From: Siphonodentalium dalli
Taxonomy: Eukaryota > Mollusca > Scaphopoda > Gadilida > Siphonodentaliidae
DNA: 64,000 bases
Direction: 5' to 3'
NCBI GenBank assembly: GCA_032622095.1
Contig: CP136066.1
Location: 104,371,319-104,435,318 of the forward strand
Shown here piece after piece: positions 1-10,775 of the stretch. Each line of letters opens with the position of its first letter. Position 1 is the first letter of the stretch. The translations under genes and the position numbers were made by a program. The notes beneath the pieces were generated by a model. It had not been told where the DNA came from, ran no database searches, and saw only the letters and a list, made by a program, of their open reading frames with translations.

Positions 1-373
1 TGTAATTCTGGCTGAATCTGGGAAGTTTAGGGGTTAATAAGCGGCACTTCCGTTTGACCCTGACCACTCTCCGCGCGTATTTGGGTTTCATTAACACCCT
101 CGCACAGATATGAATACTAAAATCACACCTGGACGCAGCAGGGGCGGTCCGGGCTGTTAGCTTCATTTCGCGGCGAACATTTTCGCCGATGCCGGCATTT
201 TGAGGGTTAATAGCGACCCTGATTGGGTTTCCATGACACCCCTGCACTTATATTGCCCTTAAAATCACTCATATAGTCCATGTGGGGGGTTCGGGCTGGT
301 CCGGGCTGGCCCGGGCTGGTCCGGGCTGGTCCGGGCTGGTCCGGGCTGGTCCGGGCGGTGTTTAGTCACACCC
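1..373 (+). mobile_element. Right-hand part of a GC-rich foldback-type element, cut by the window edge
   Basis: This GC-rich block resembles the element at 8769-10767. Around 136-190 a GGGGCGGTCCGGGCTG stretch is followed by TTCATTTCGCGGCG, which parallels the GGCGGTCCGGTCGG...TTCATTTCGGCG junction of that element. Both end in 10-bp subterminal tandem repeats followed by a (G)TTTAGT...ACCC end. If the end is placed at 373, the next 8 bases (CTGTATAT) fit the nTnnnnAn pattern of hAT target duplications. The left end lies outside the window, so the duplication cannot be confirmed. Confidence 0.4.
291..358. repeat. 10-bp tandem repeat, unit CCGGGCTGGT, about 6.5 copies
   Basis: Six nearly perfect consecutive copies of CCGGGCTGGT are followed by a partial one; one copy has C for the last T. 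The array sits just inside the presumed end of the GC-rich element at 1-373. The 10-bp GGGTGCGGTC repeats occupy the same place at the end of the 8769-10767 element, so these look like subterminal transposon repeats and not a random microsatellite. Confidence 0.95.
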
Positions 374-673
374 CTGTATATATAGAACAACATTCCACAT
401 AACACAGCTTTCCACGAGTGTGTTCTATTGCAGTGCATGTTGTTCAGCACATATACATGTAAGTATACAACAGGCATATAAACCCATTTTGGGTTAATTT
501 GTAGGGGGTTTCAGCTGATATGGTCAGAAAAGAACTTAAAGCTCAATCCCTAGATCAATGAATGCAATTATAGTCATATACATGTGTAATGGATTGGCAT
601 ATGTGTGGTGACGTTTAGCTCATACAACCAGGAAAATAAGCCGCTTCGAATGTGCATATAGGGGTGGAATGTG

Positions 674-960
674 AATTCACCTCCAACTTAAGTCCATATT
701 TTCAACAGTTGAAATGTCTTGCCTATAAGACAACACTAGTTGGAAATTTTACACCACATAAGGTTTGAAACTGTTCTCATTGTTTTATTTATACCAACCA
801 GAAAGTTGTTGATAATTTGTTGTTTTTTTTAGAACAACACTAGCATGTTTCTACTTTTGGTAAAAAGTTTGGTTTGAAGTGGTTATTAGTTGGAATTTTT
901 CCCTTCTTTATGGGGTATAAGGTCGGAAATTTCACAAACATTGTATTTTATAGGTCTGGT
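674..960 (+). repeat. Dispersed repeat with GTTGGAAATTT motifs, copy 1
   Basis: This aligns by eye with 22335-22600. Both carry, in order, a CAACAGTTG(G)AAAT motif, a TTGGAAATTT..ACACCA motif, TTGAAA-TGTTCT, a TTTGTTGTTTTTAGA stretch, CTACTTTT-G-TAAAA and a second GTTGGAAATTT. The reading frame opening at 874 lies mostly in this repeat and is not considered a gene. The class is unknown. Confidence 0.6.
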
Positions 961-3900
961 TCAATAGATGCAGTTGGTAATTTGAAGGTGAACTCCCTCA
1001 ACTGGGAACATCTAAGCCGCGTACGTCCCTTATCCGATATGTTTACGACTTATTCAATGCGGGCCAATAATTACCAATCAGTTATCAACTGCTTCAATCA
1101 GGCTTCACCTAATTATACTCTAGCACATGTTATAAAAAATATTAATGGACCGCACACGGCGCAGCAATGTTGTGCAAAAAAGCACGGTCGTTGTGGTGTC
1201 GCCTAATCTCGTTCTTTAATATACTTCACGGCTTAGCGTTGACTATGCCATAATGCAATGTAGTGGTCCCAGGGGACGGCATGTTATGTAATGTATATAA
1301 CAGTCTATGACATTTTATTGGGAGCTCTACTTGATTTCCCTAACCTTGAATATGTTTTCATCCAGCACCTTTGTTCTACCTCTACCTTCTGTGTTCCGAA
1401 TGGACACTTTATACCATGATTTATACCACAAGTCGGCATTCGTAATCTAGAATGTTCATGTCTCCCAATGTATGCACACTCAGCTCCCATGGTGACCTCT
1501 AACATAACAATAGTTTACTTCCACACCCGCCGCCCACACAAACCAACATTTGCATAGTGGTTATTAACCCAACGTAATTCATTTCCTTTTCTGTAGAGGC
1601 GTGCTACTCATTTGCATACCAGGGGGTACTATCTCATTGAAACATAACGTCAGAATTACATGCGAAACTGCAGTAATAGAGTTACTGTTCTTCTAGAATT
1701 GTTATAGACAAAAATATCCTAATATGCATAAGTGCCCAAAATACAGATAATCGCGTCGACAGTATATATTACGTATTATATATATTAGTATACGCTATGC
1801 AGCCTACATCGGAAAACATATATTGTATTATATGGTTACGTATATCGGCGTTTGGTTTCGGTACCGGTATATATGCTTACAATTGTGTTCACGACAAAGT
1901 CCATATGCAACTACCACTAACACGAACCGTGTGAAGGGGCGTGGTTTATCTAAATCAAGAACGAGCGTTCCACATTAGCAAGCGCATAGCTATTGGTATA
2001 CTATGTTACAAGGGAGTTCATAAAATGAATACCGTCTCACTTCTAAAGGCCATTATCCACAAACGCCGGAAATTCCAACGCCAATCCATAGAATAAAAGC
2101 TATATTTTACAAATCTGGTACTGAACTCTGGGATAAATTGTTTGAAAACCGATAAAACAGGCGATGAACAAAAGATTCATGGCGAGCATCGGCACCAGAT
2201 TCGGTGGTAACGGTTTTCTACAGGAGAAAACAGACCGTCGATTACGAACTCAACATTTATCGATGAAAAATCCACCTTTTGTACAAAACGACATATTTAA
2301 TGTTAATGTGGAAACATTAATCGAATATTTGAATCCCAGTCGCCACTCATTTCCAATAATCAAGCGAAATTTTCAAATTATTGTTTGCATTGAACGCGAA
2401 CCCAATGACCTGTTTGGCGACCACTCACTGAATATTCTGATCGTTGATTGGTTAAACCGGCATCATACATATTTTTTTCTATGGCCGTTACAAGTGATGA
2501 CGTATTCATTTGGTGAACTTCCTTGCAAAATGTTATATCAATAACCACGCGTTTGTTAAAGTGCCGCGCTCGTTTTAATTTAGATATTTTATTCAGTTTT
2601 TACTCATTTATAACGACACGCCCCTGTGTAATGGTGTCTTGGTGGTCCTATACTGATTTGATGATGGTGGGTAAATGCGATGCTGTTAATGAGCAAATGT
2701 GGCTTCTTTCAGAATTGGTATCCATATATTTTATTTTCATACACTAAATCTTCTGTAAACAACGGTTCATCACCAAACTATAACTGGTTTAACAAAAAAA
2801 GTTAGAGTACTTAAGTAGTGTAAGTATTGGTTCCTTTTCACTATAGATACGGTGTGTGTAAGTTGCCACACTTCTTCCATAACAACACTTTCTGGTTTTC
2901 AGGACCAAAAAAAACATTGTTTCCTTCCCTGAAATAAGAGTAAGGTTTAGCCGCAAGTACATTTAACATGGAATCCGTATTATTGTGGTATTGCTACGGT
3001 GATGCACTTGGCGGGAGAAGTCACGTGATATTGCGCCACTAAACCTACATTGTTATGTAAACAAAACTGTTACTGTTATTTATCAACAAACATCGTTAAT
3101 CGTGAGTAAGTTCAAATATGTTAGTTTGATTATGGCTTTCAGAATATATTTTCAATGATTTGACCTTTTCCAATATGTACCGTCAAATTGTAATTAAACT
3201 ATTTGGTAACTTATTGGACTAATTGGGCTTTTATCCGTAACTCCACTGTAGCAACAATTTTTCATAACATAGGTTTTGATATGCGAAATATCGTTATTGG
3301 AAAGTTATTAATAATGAAAATAAGAACAAAGTCAATAAATTGTATCATGTACTTGTTGGTGATAGTTGTTTTGTGTTATTTAACATGAATCCACTTGGAA
3401 AGTCTTGAGTCCCTTTACCCTGAAGGTACGTATTGATTACATCGTGTGTATGTGCATGGATTATTAGATAGTACGGAACGTGGGTCCCACAATAAGGGTC
3501 GATCGAATAGAACGAATGGGCCCTCCTTGCACGCGGGATTGTGTTGTCTTCCTAATGGATCTAAACTACTCCACGTGTACGCTGGGTCGATGGCCAATGT
3601 GAACCAAACAAGGAATCCAGACAAACGTACTTCCAAGTATAAGTGGAGGACTCAGCAGAACAAATAACTCGATCTGTTCACAACTACCATAAACTCTATA
3701 TGCCATCACAAAGAAGAGATGGTTATTTTATAAAGTTACTATAATTGGCAATTGGGTGTTCGATCATCTGACCTACATGTCATTGGCAGTGTCGGTGGGC
3801 TCTCGAATGGCACACCGAAATGAGTATATCAAAGAGGTGCACTGTAGCATTGACATTTCTGTGCCAGTTATGTTCATGTCCCCGACGGAGGTGGCAGGTT

Positions 3901-4060
3901 TGAAGGATTTATGAACGATAACGAGTAATATGTCAGATATAAATATGGATGAACATATTCACTAACGTAACCAACTCTCGACATATCTCAAAAGTCGAGG
4001 AAGGGTCATTCCGCCATCGTGATATCTCATGCGTATCTCCAACGTCCACGAGAGGGGGTA
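961..4060. other. No recognisable gene or repeat
   Basis: AT-rich sequence. The longest open frame is 2164-2544 on the plus strand (126 codons), whose product I do not recognise and which could be chance. Overlapping frames at 3415-3667 on both strands are also unrecognised. No tRNA, repeat array or splice-flanked coding block was seen. Confidence 0.5.
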
Positions 4061-4180
4061 CCCATAAGTGGGTCAGCACTTGTCCTCCAATCCCATTGTC
4101 TGTATAAAAATTGTATGTGTTATATATATCATGTGTTATATAAATTAGGCAAATAAATATGTTTAAACTAAAACGTCCAC
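4060..4180 (+). repeat. Short dispersed block (CTTGTCCTCCAAT...TTTAAACTA), copy 1
   Basis: A GTCAGCACTTGTCCTCCAAT motif followed within about 90 bases by TATGTTTAAACTA. The same pair occurs at 33822-33910 and, weakly, at 36826-36895. In the last case it lies just downstream of a LINE reverse transcriptase remnant, which suggests that these are LINE 3' ends. Confidence 0.4.
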
Positions 4181-4254
4181 GAGTTTCAGACCCTATAATA
4201 CAAACAGTAGGAGTTTATTACACCAATATGAGTCGCTTGTGATACACGAATGGT

Positions 4255-4704
4255 GTATAACTATGCAAATGAAGTCTTAGTTCATCAGCTGTTTTAGAAA
4301 ATCTGCGAACTCAGCCAATATCTCCGAATCAAAAGAGTCTGAAATATCGCGGGATCTCAAAACTGCTCTGCTACTATTCAATGTTTTGTGAGGAGCAACA
4401 GTGACTGGTGTTTGTGCAATAGCTGTTAACTGCAAAAAAGCATCATATTGAACTTTCTTCGAACATTCAATAAGGGAGAGCAAGTCACTGGCCCAGTCCT
4501 GATCGGTTTGACAGATTTCAATTGTCGGCAATACTTTGAAGTGTCTTATCAATGACAAATACAGAGGGTCTTTTCATTATTCTTACGATCAAGTCGTGGT
4601 ATTTTGTTGTGAGTTGCCATATAAAGAGCGAACAATTGACAACTAGCCCAGCAGCCGCTGCGGACTACCCTTCGAATTCTGGTCGGACCAAAGACTGTTA
4701 CATA
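4255..4704 (-). pseudogene. LINE ORF1 (Gag-like) fragment, copy 1, 3' part lost
   Basis: On the minus strand an ATG near 4617-4619 opens a broken frame. The frame 4277-4558 encodes a segment with TPVTVAPHKTLNSSRA and RDISDSFDSEILAEF, the N-terminal part of the Gag-like ORF1 seen in many CR1/Jockey-group LINEs. The copy at 62040-63060 carries nearly the same words (QTPVTVAPHKTL, RDISDSSVSEILAEL). Relative to that copy, about 20 bases are deleted after the EILAE word and similarity ends near 4255, before the zinc knuckles. Upstream sequence (4620-4704, then 7383-7880 beyond an insertion) matches the leader of the other copy. The fragment is not functional. Confidence 0.8.
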
Positions 4705-7380
4705 CACTGTTAGAAAAAATACCGTCGTTTCAACAGTCTGAGACCGCGCAACATCGCTGCTGCCAACATTTGACCGTTAAACATACGGTCAGACTGTAGC
4801 ATGTGCCACGGTATAAAACCGTTTAAGTAACGGGCAGACCGTAACCAATAACTGTCAGACCGTTGTATTTTTTACGGTTCGTCGCCGTTTAATTAATATC
4901 AAGACCGTAACTAATAAAGGTCAGACCAATGGTATTTGTCATGGGTCAACACCATTTTTTTGCTCTTAATTTGCTAATTTACCATAGAATTAGCCAGGTT
5001 CCCATGGTGAAAATATGATTTCCCGGTAGGCATTACGATTCATATGTTTTTGAATGGTCGAAACTAGTATTATTCGTAACTGAAAAATATATCTTAGTTC
5101 TTATGCTACGATCATAGTTTTGATGAAACGTAAACCCTCAATGCATAAAGTGATAGACAATACTTATGAAACTTTGCAGTTTGCAGAGGATCAAGCTTGT
5201 TATCTGGCTCGTAGAATTTAATCCCGAAAAGGCTGCACACGCGTAATGTGTTCGCCTTTCAATAACTACTGTATAAATATGGCTGTAAATAAAAAACGAT
5301 ACTAGTAATAGCTGATAAGCCAACCCATCACTTTTCAGTTATGAGTAATACTAATTTCGACCATTCTAAAACATTTATCGGCATGCCCTTTTAAGCCATA
5401 AAAAGAACAAAGCTACATGTTTCACAGTTAAAACTCAGATGCGTGTACATGTAAAAGTAAAATATCTTAATGGCATACTTTTTGGTAACATGTAAGGCGT
5501 AAAATTGTCCAGTCACTTGTAAACACAGTTTTTGTTTAACAGGTGAATCCGTACATCGTGACAATACAGTACCAGTCAGAGGAAGTGGTATTTTTAGGCG
5601 CTCCTTTATTGAGATATTGAGCGTGCTTAATTTAGAAAAAGGCGTGATTATAGCACACTACCAAAAATCTGTCGCGCTTATTATTGCAATATTGAACGCA
5701 AAATATTGCGATACTAAGAGCGCTAAATTTCATACAGACCAGATAGTGTTATATTTATATTAGATAAGTACTGTGCATATAGTGTACATATAGTGTACAT
5801 ATAGCATTTACAACTATAATTATATACATATCTAAAACATTGTCTCTATTTATACAATAAACAATATAGAAGCAATAGTTTAATTTAAATGTCACAATTT
5901 TGAGCGCAAGATGTCGCAATATTAAGCGCAAATATTGAGATAATAAGCGCAAAATATTGCAATAATATCACAAGCTACATGCTTATAAGCGTTTCCACTT
6001 GCAATATTATTGAGATATTGGGCGTGAAAATAGCGCGCTTAATATACCACTTATTTTGACTTATTTTGACTGGTACTGTATATCAATAACAGCTAGTTGG
6101 GATTGGAACATTCAAGACAACAGCAGATCCAATAATAACTGTGCGCGATGACTTGGCGACAATTTTCTCCTGTAGTCGAACATTTTCCATGAAATTTTAA
6201 AGCATGATGCATCATACTGTATACTGGTATCACGACACTGACTTAGTATCAATATCAGTGAGTCGGCCAAAGATAGTTTGATAAGAACATCCAACCAATA
6301 GTGTACGCCCAGTAAATTGTCGTAATAACTTGACGATAACATGACGAATGATGACAATGTCTCATATCCACACGTTTCATTGAACATTGATGAACACGTG
6401 ATGAATTTGTCCGTGTAATTGTAAATTTGGAATTGTAGATATGTGATCATCCGTCACTGCGCGGCGTCAGTTCATTGTTTACGGTGTTGTTATTGACACT
6501 GAAGCTCTTGTGAATTACACTGGTGCATACAGCACATGCACATGTATATCCTATCTTGTAAATGTACATGCATGTGCTTTGAAACAATGAGATTCAGAAA
6601 ACTGTCAACTGGATTGTCAACATTCTAATAGTAATGCATGTAGCTGCTCGTTGAGTCGTTGTTGTTATTATTGTCACTATTGGTTGACATCGAAGCTTGT
6701 GTTAATTGTACATGTATCCTCAGTGTCAGTAAATGTGCCAGTGTTTTTATGCTAAGGCACAACACTGCAATTTCAAAATCAGCAATGCATCGAATGAAGT
6801 CAGACCCCGGGCGGCGGATCATGCCATGATTGACTTGAATCTCTACTCTCGCATTTAGTGGAAATTGTCGATGATTAAGCCGCTATTCGCTGAATTGCAA
6901 CTTGCCCGGTTATCAAAGGAACCGAAATCAGACCGTCTTAACAACTGTCCACAACCGAAAAGGTAACAGTTTCCCAAAATACAACAGTTTGCTATGACCG
7001 ATAAATCATAAAATGGCGAAGAAATGAGCTGATTGCTAAAGCGGGAACTTAACCCCGGAATGAGAATTACGTACCGTACTCATGATAATTCGTACGGCCC
7101 GCATATCACAGAATGAATGCCGCATTAATAATACATATTAAATATCAGCAGAGTAAGATTCAGTCATACTGTATGGAGTCATTGCCGTATATAATATGGT
7201 CGCCGATAAATATACTATTGACTTTTGACGGCATGACTTTGAATCACGAAAATATTTAATTTAGACAATTTTCATGGGCACATAAAATAACGGTATGGGA
7301 CCGTCAAACTGATGAAACGGTATGGGACCGTCGATTATGACGGCCCGAAACCGTCGAACCTACAGTAATTTCTAAAAGTG
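4705..7380. mobile_element. 2676-bp TA-flanked DNA element without visible transposase
   Basis: Left end CACTGTTAGAAAAAATAC, right end (reverse complement) CACTTTTAGAAATTACTG, flanked by TA on both sides (4703-4704 and 7381-7382). Sequence on both sides joins into a LINE leader that is uninterrupted at 61934-61935, so the borders are supported by a paralogous empty site. The outer parts are rich in ACCGTC / GACGGT words in both orientations. No transposase or DDE-like frame is recognisable; open frames such as 6112-6450 (minus) match nothing I know. A second, rearranged copy begins at 55656. A TA target suggests Tc1/mariner-type mobilisation, but the superfamily is inferred. Confidence 0.82.
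5567..6078. mobile_element. 512-bp Tc1/mariner-like MITE nested in the 2.7-kb element
   Basis: Perfect 12-bp inverted ends CAGTACCAGTCA at 5567 and 6067-6078, with imperfect pairing continuing inward (GTGGTAT...AGCGC). TA flanks both ends (5565-5566, 6079-6080). The interior is AT-rich with GCGCTTAATATTGC-type words in both orientations and has no coding capacity. The CAGTACCAGTCA end resembles Tc1-family ends as I remember them. The related element copy at 55656 onward seems to lack this insertion. Confidence 0.88.
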
Positions 7381-7382
7381 TA

Positions 7383-7880
7383 GCTGAAGCGGTGATACGT
7401 TTAGCCACTGTATGTCGCAGCCTCTCGATATCTCCCCAAAATGAGACAGGCGCGAACAATACAGGATTCAACATTCAACAATCAGCAGGACGAACACCAA
7501 AAAGTTAGGAGAGAACAGAAACATCATACTTGAAAAAACCCAGAAAACTACTGCAAACATCAGACGAACAATACAACAGTTAACACAAATTGAATCTGAA
7601 ACACTGTGGAGAGGCGTGACTAGACGATTGATCGAGCCGGGTCAACTCAACTACCCGTCTTGAAGAGACGTAGGACCAAATAGGACCATGAGCTAAGCAG
7701 TATCCGTTGGTCGATGCATCACGTGACACGATCTCCCTAGTACCTTCAGAATTCCTACTCCACACCTCACGGGATGCACCCCACGAATAACAGGGTGTCA
7801 CATTAGGGGATTCTTACCCCTCGCAGTGAAGCGGTAGGCATATTCTACCCCGGGCCCACAACGGGGCGGGACAGCGATGC
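7383..7880 (-). repeat. 5' leader of the ORF1-bearing LINE, copy 1
   Basis: Read on the minus strand this matches 61560-61934 almost continuously: GTGGGCCCGGGGTAGAATA, CTGCGAGGGGTAAGA, CTAGTCACGCCTCT, GTATTGTTCGTCTGATGTTT, TGTTGAATCCTGTATT and GTGGCTAAACG in the same order. About 100 bases around 7690-7790 are absent from the other copy. The leader continues beyond the 2.7-kb insertion into 4704-4620 and then into ORF1. The 5' boundary near 7880 is approximate. Confidence 0.8.
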
Positions 7881-8760
7881 AACTAACTGAATATTAACAC
7901 TCCCAAGTAGCCTATACTATAGTCCATATTTCATATACATGTACACGTTGTGTTGTAACACAACTATCCCGTGTATTTTATATGTTTTCCCATATAAATC
8001 ATTCTTTTTTTAAACAGTCAAATAAATTATATATTATTCTTTACTTGGGTCCGGTTGTTCTTCGTCGGGTTTTCCCTGCATGGGTCGGGTTGTCCTTGCA
8101 TGGGTCGGGTTGCCATTGGGTCGGGTGATCCCGTTCCCAAACCAAATCACCATAAACAACCAATCGTTAGTGGCATGTCAAATGTCACATCACGATAGGT
8201 GGACAATACATGATCTTACGATATAGACGTCATTATCGATTTAAATCAACAATACTTTGACAATGTATAATGTTGCAACGGAGATCTAGTTCGCTTAGTC
8301 GGTTACTTGTATGGTATTCTGTTGAAATCATCTTGCCAGTCTATGAATAAACGACCGGTTGTTCAAAACAGACGCATGCCAATCTATAAACATGTATCCG
8401 ATAAACCGTAATTCACTGTCCCACTCGGATGATTCGTCGCTCTATATTACCACAATGTTTATTATGAAGAAAAAAAGTGTTTGGTGCTACACAAATGTGT
8501 GTACATGTATATACTTGTCGCTATGTTCGTTTACCAGACGGTATACAATTTGCCACAATAGAACTACCATCGGTACCTGTTCTGTACCAGAACATAATTA
8601 GGACACACCGATTAGCCCATTAACAGTTTTGATGGTCGGATTTAGATTTTCAAAAGAGGAAGTTTTGGCATGTTCTGATTTTTGTCAAGCGAGCCCAACT
8701 TATAATGATCGTCTCTGATACGCCGCGTCAATGCTTTTGTTTCCCTAAAAGTGGTAGATA
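7881..8760. other. Unassigned sequence with a short TGGGTCGGGTTG repeat cluster
   Basis: No gene recognised. At 8048-8125 the words TCGGGTT and GCATGGGTCGGGTTG recur several times, a degenerate ~20-bp tandem repeat. A segment at 8631-8692 resembles 10999-11060 on the other side of the foldback element. Confidence 0.5.
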
Positions 8761-8768
8761 ATACAGAG

Positions 8769-10767
8769 CGGTCCTACTAAAACCCGACCGCACCCGACCG
8801 GACCCGACCGCACCCGACCGGACCGCCACCAGGGGTCCGAGCGAGATGGGGTTTGCACTATCGTGTAGAATGGACCCGAATGTACCAAAGTTCTAATCCC
8901 CAAGTCGATAGCTCGAGCGGACACGGCACTGTTAACCCCTAACTTGCGGCCGTTTCCGCCAGGTACGGGAAATCCAAAAAGGCGCCGACCGCACCACCCT
9001 GACTGCCTGACCACGAAAATGGACATTATATCAAGAAGGAAATACGGCTATTCATCCATGCGTGATCTGACAAGTCGCTAGCTGCAGCGGAAGTGAATAA
9101 ATTAACCCATACGCTGCTGCCGAATTCGCTATAAATGTACGCAAAAACGCCGAAATTAACACCCGCCGACCGGACCGCCCCTAGGGGTCCGTGCGAGATG
9201 CTGTCTGTACTATCGTGTAGAATGGACCCGAATGTACCAAAGTTCCAATCCCCAAGTCGATAGCTCGAGCGGATACAACACTGTTAACCCCTGACTTGCG
9301 GCCGTTTCCGCCAGGTACGGGAAATCCAAAAAGGTGCCGACCGGGTGTTAATTTCGGCGTTTTTGCGTACATTTTGCGCACGTTAATTTATTCACTTCCG
9401 CTGCAGCTAGGGACTTGTCCGATCGCGCATGGATGAATATCCGTATTACCTTCATGATATAATGTCCATTTTCGTGGTCAGGCAGTCAGGGGTGGTGCGA
9501 TCGGCACCTTTTTGTATTTCCCGTACCTGGCGGAAACGGCCGCAAGTCAGGGGTTAACAGTGCCGTGTCCGCTCTATCTATCGACTTGTGGATTGGAACT
9601 TTGGTACATTCGGGTCCATTCTACACGATAGTGCAAACCCCATCTCGCTCGGACCCCTGGGGGCGGTCCGGTCGGCGGGTGTTCATTTCGGCGTTTTTGC
9701 GTACATTTATAGCGAATTCGGCAGCAGCGTATATATGGGTTAATTTATTCACTTCCGCTACAGCTAGAGCTTGTCCGATCGCCCATGGATGCAAATGGGT
9801 ATTCACTTCACGATATAATGTTCATTTCCGTGGTCAGGCAGTCAGGGGAGGTGCGGTCGGCGCCTTTTTGGATTTCCCGTACCTGGCGAAACGGCCGCAA
9901 GCCAGGGTTAACAGTGCCGTATCCGCTCGAGCTATCGACTTGGGGATTGGAACTTTGGTACATTCGGGTCCATTCTACACGATAGTGCAAACACCATCTC
10001 GCTCGGACCCCTGGGCGGTCCGGTCGGCGGGTGTTAATTTCGGCGTTTTTGCGTACATTTATAGCGAATTCGGCAGCAGCTTATGGGTTAATTTATTCAC
10101 TTCCGCTGCAGCTAGCGACTTGTCCGATCGCGCATGGATGAATATCCGTATTTCCTTCATGATATAATGTCCATTTTCGTGGTCAGGCAGTCAGGGGTGG
10201 TGCGATCGGCACCTTTTTGGATTTCCCGTACCTGGCGGAAACGGCCGCAAGTCAGGAGTTAACAGTGCCGTGTTCGCTCGAGCTATCGACTTAGGGATTG
10301 GAACTTTGGTCCATTCCGGTCCATTCTATACGATAGTGCAAATCCCATCTCGCTGGGACTCCTGGGGGCGGTCCGGTCGGCGGGTGTTAATTTCGGCGTT
10401 TTTGCGTACATTTATAGAGAATTCGGCAGCAGCGTATGGGTTAATTTATTCACTTCCGCTGCAGCTAGCGACTTGTCCGATCGCGCATGGATGAATAGCC
10501 GTATTTCCTTCATGATATAATGTCCATTTTCGTGGTCAGGCAGTCAGGGGTGGTGCGGTCGGCGCCTTTTTGGATTTCCCGTACCTGGCGGAAACGGCCG
10601 CAAGTCAGGGGTTAACAGTGCCGTGTCCGCTCGAGCTATCGACTTGGGGATTAGAACTTTGGTACATTCGGGTCCATTCTACACGATATTGCAAACCCCA
10701 TCTCGCTCGGACCCCTGGGGCGGTCCGGTCGGGTGCGGTCGGGTGCGGTCGGGTTTTAGTAGGACCC
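8769..10767. mobile_element. Two-kilobase foldback element built of ~350-bp units, hAT-like target duplication
   Basis: The ends are CGGTCCTACTAAAACCC at 8769 and the reverse complement of GGGTCCTACTAAAACCC at 10767, differing only at the first base. Perfect 8-bp direct repeats ATACAGAG flank it (8761-8768, 10768-10775) and fit the hAT consensus nTnnnnAn. The left arm (to ~9342) holds units in reverse orientation and the right arm four forward units starting at about 9343, 9677, 10029 and 10382 (334-353 bp apart). Each unit runs from GGGTGTTAATTTCGGCG to CGGACCCCTGG. The terminal inverted repeats are about 400 bp. Open frames inside (for example 9565-10167) arise from the GC-rich unit and have no recognisable domain. 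It is non-autonomous. Confidence 0.87.
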
Positions 10768-10775
10768 ATACAGAG

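Noticed and set aside
8041-8135. TGGGTCGGGTTG cluster as a possible telomere-like or CRISPR-like array
   Set aside because: Too few and irregular copies, and no spacer pattern; a simple degenerate repeat in a eukaryotic setting.
9565-10167. 200-codon open frame on the plus strand
   Set aside because: It spans tandem units of the foldback element; the same peptide words recur in each unit and on both strands, and no domain is recognisable. GC-rich repeat, not a gene.
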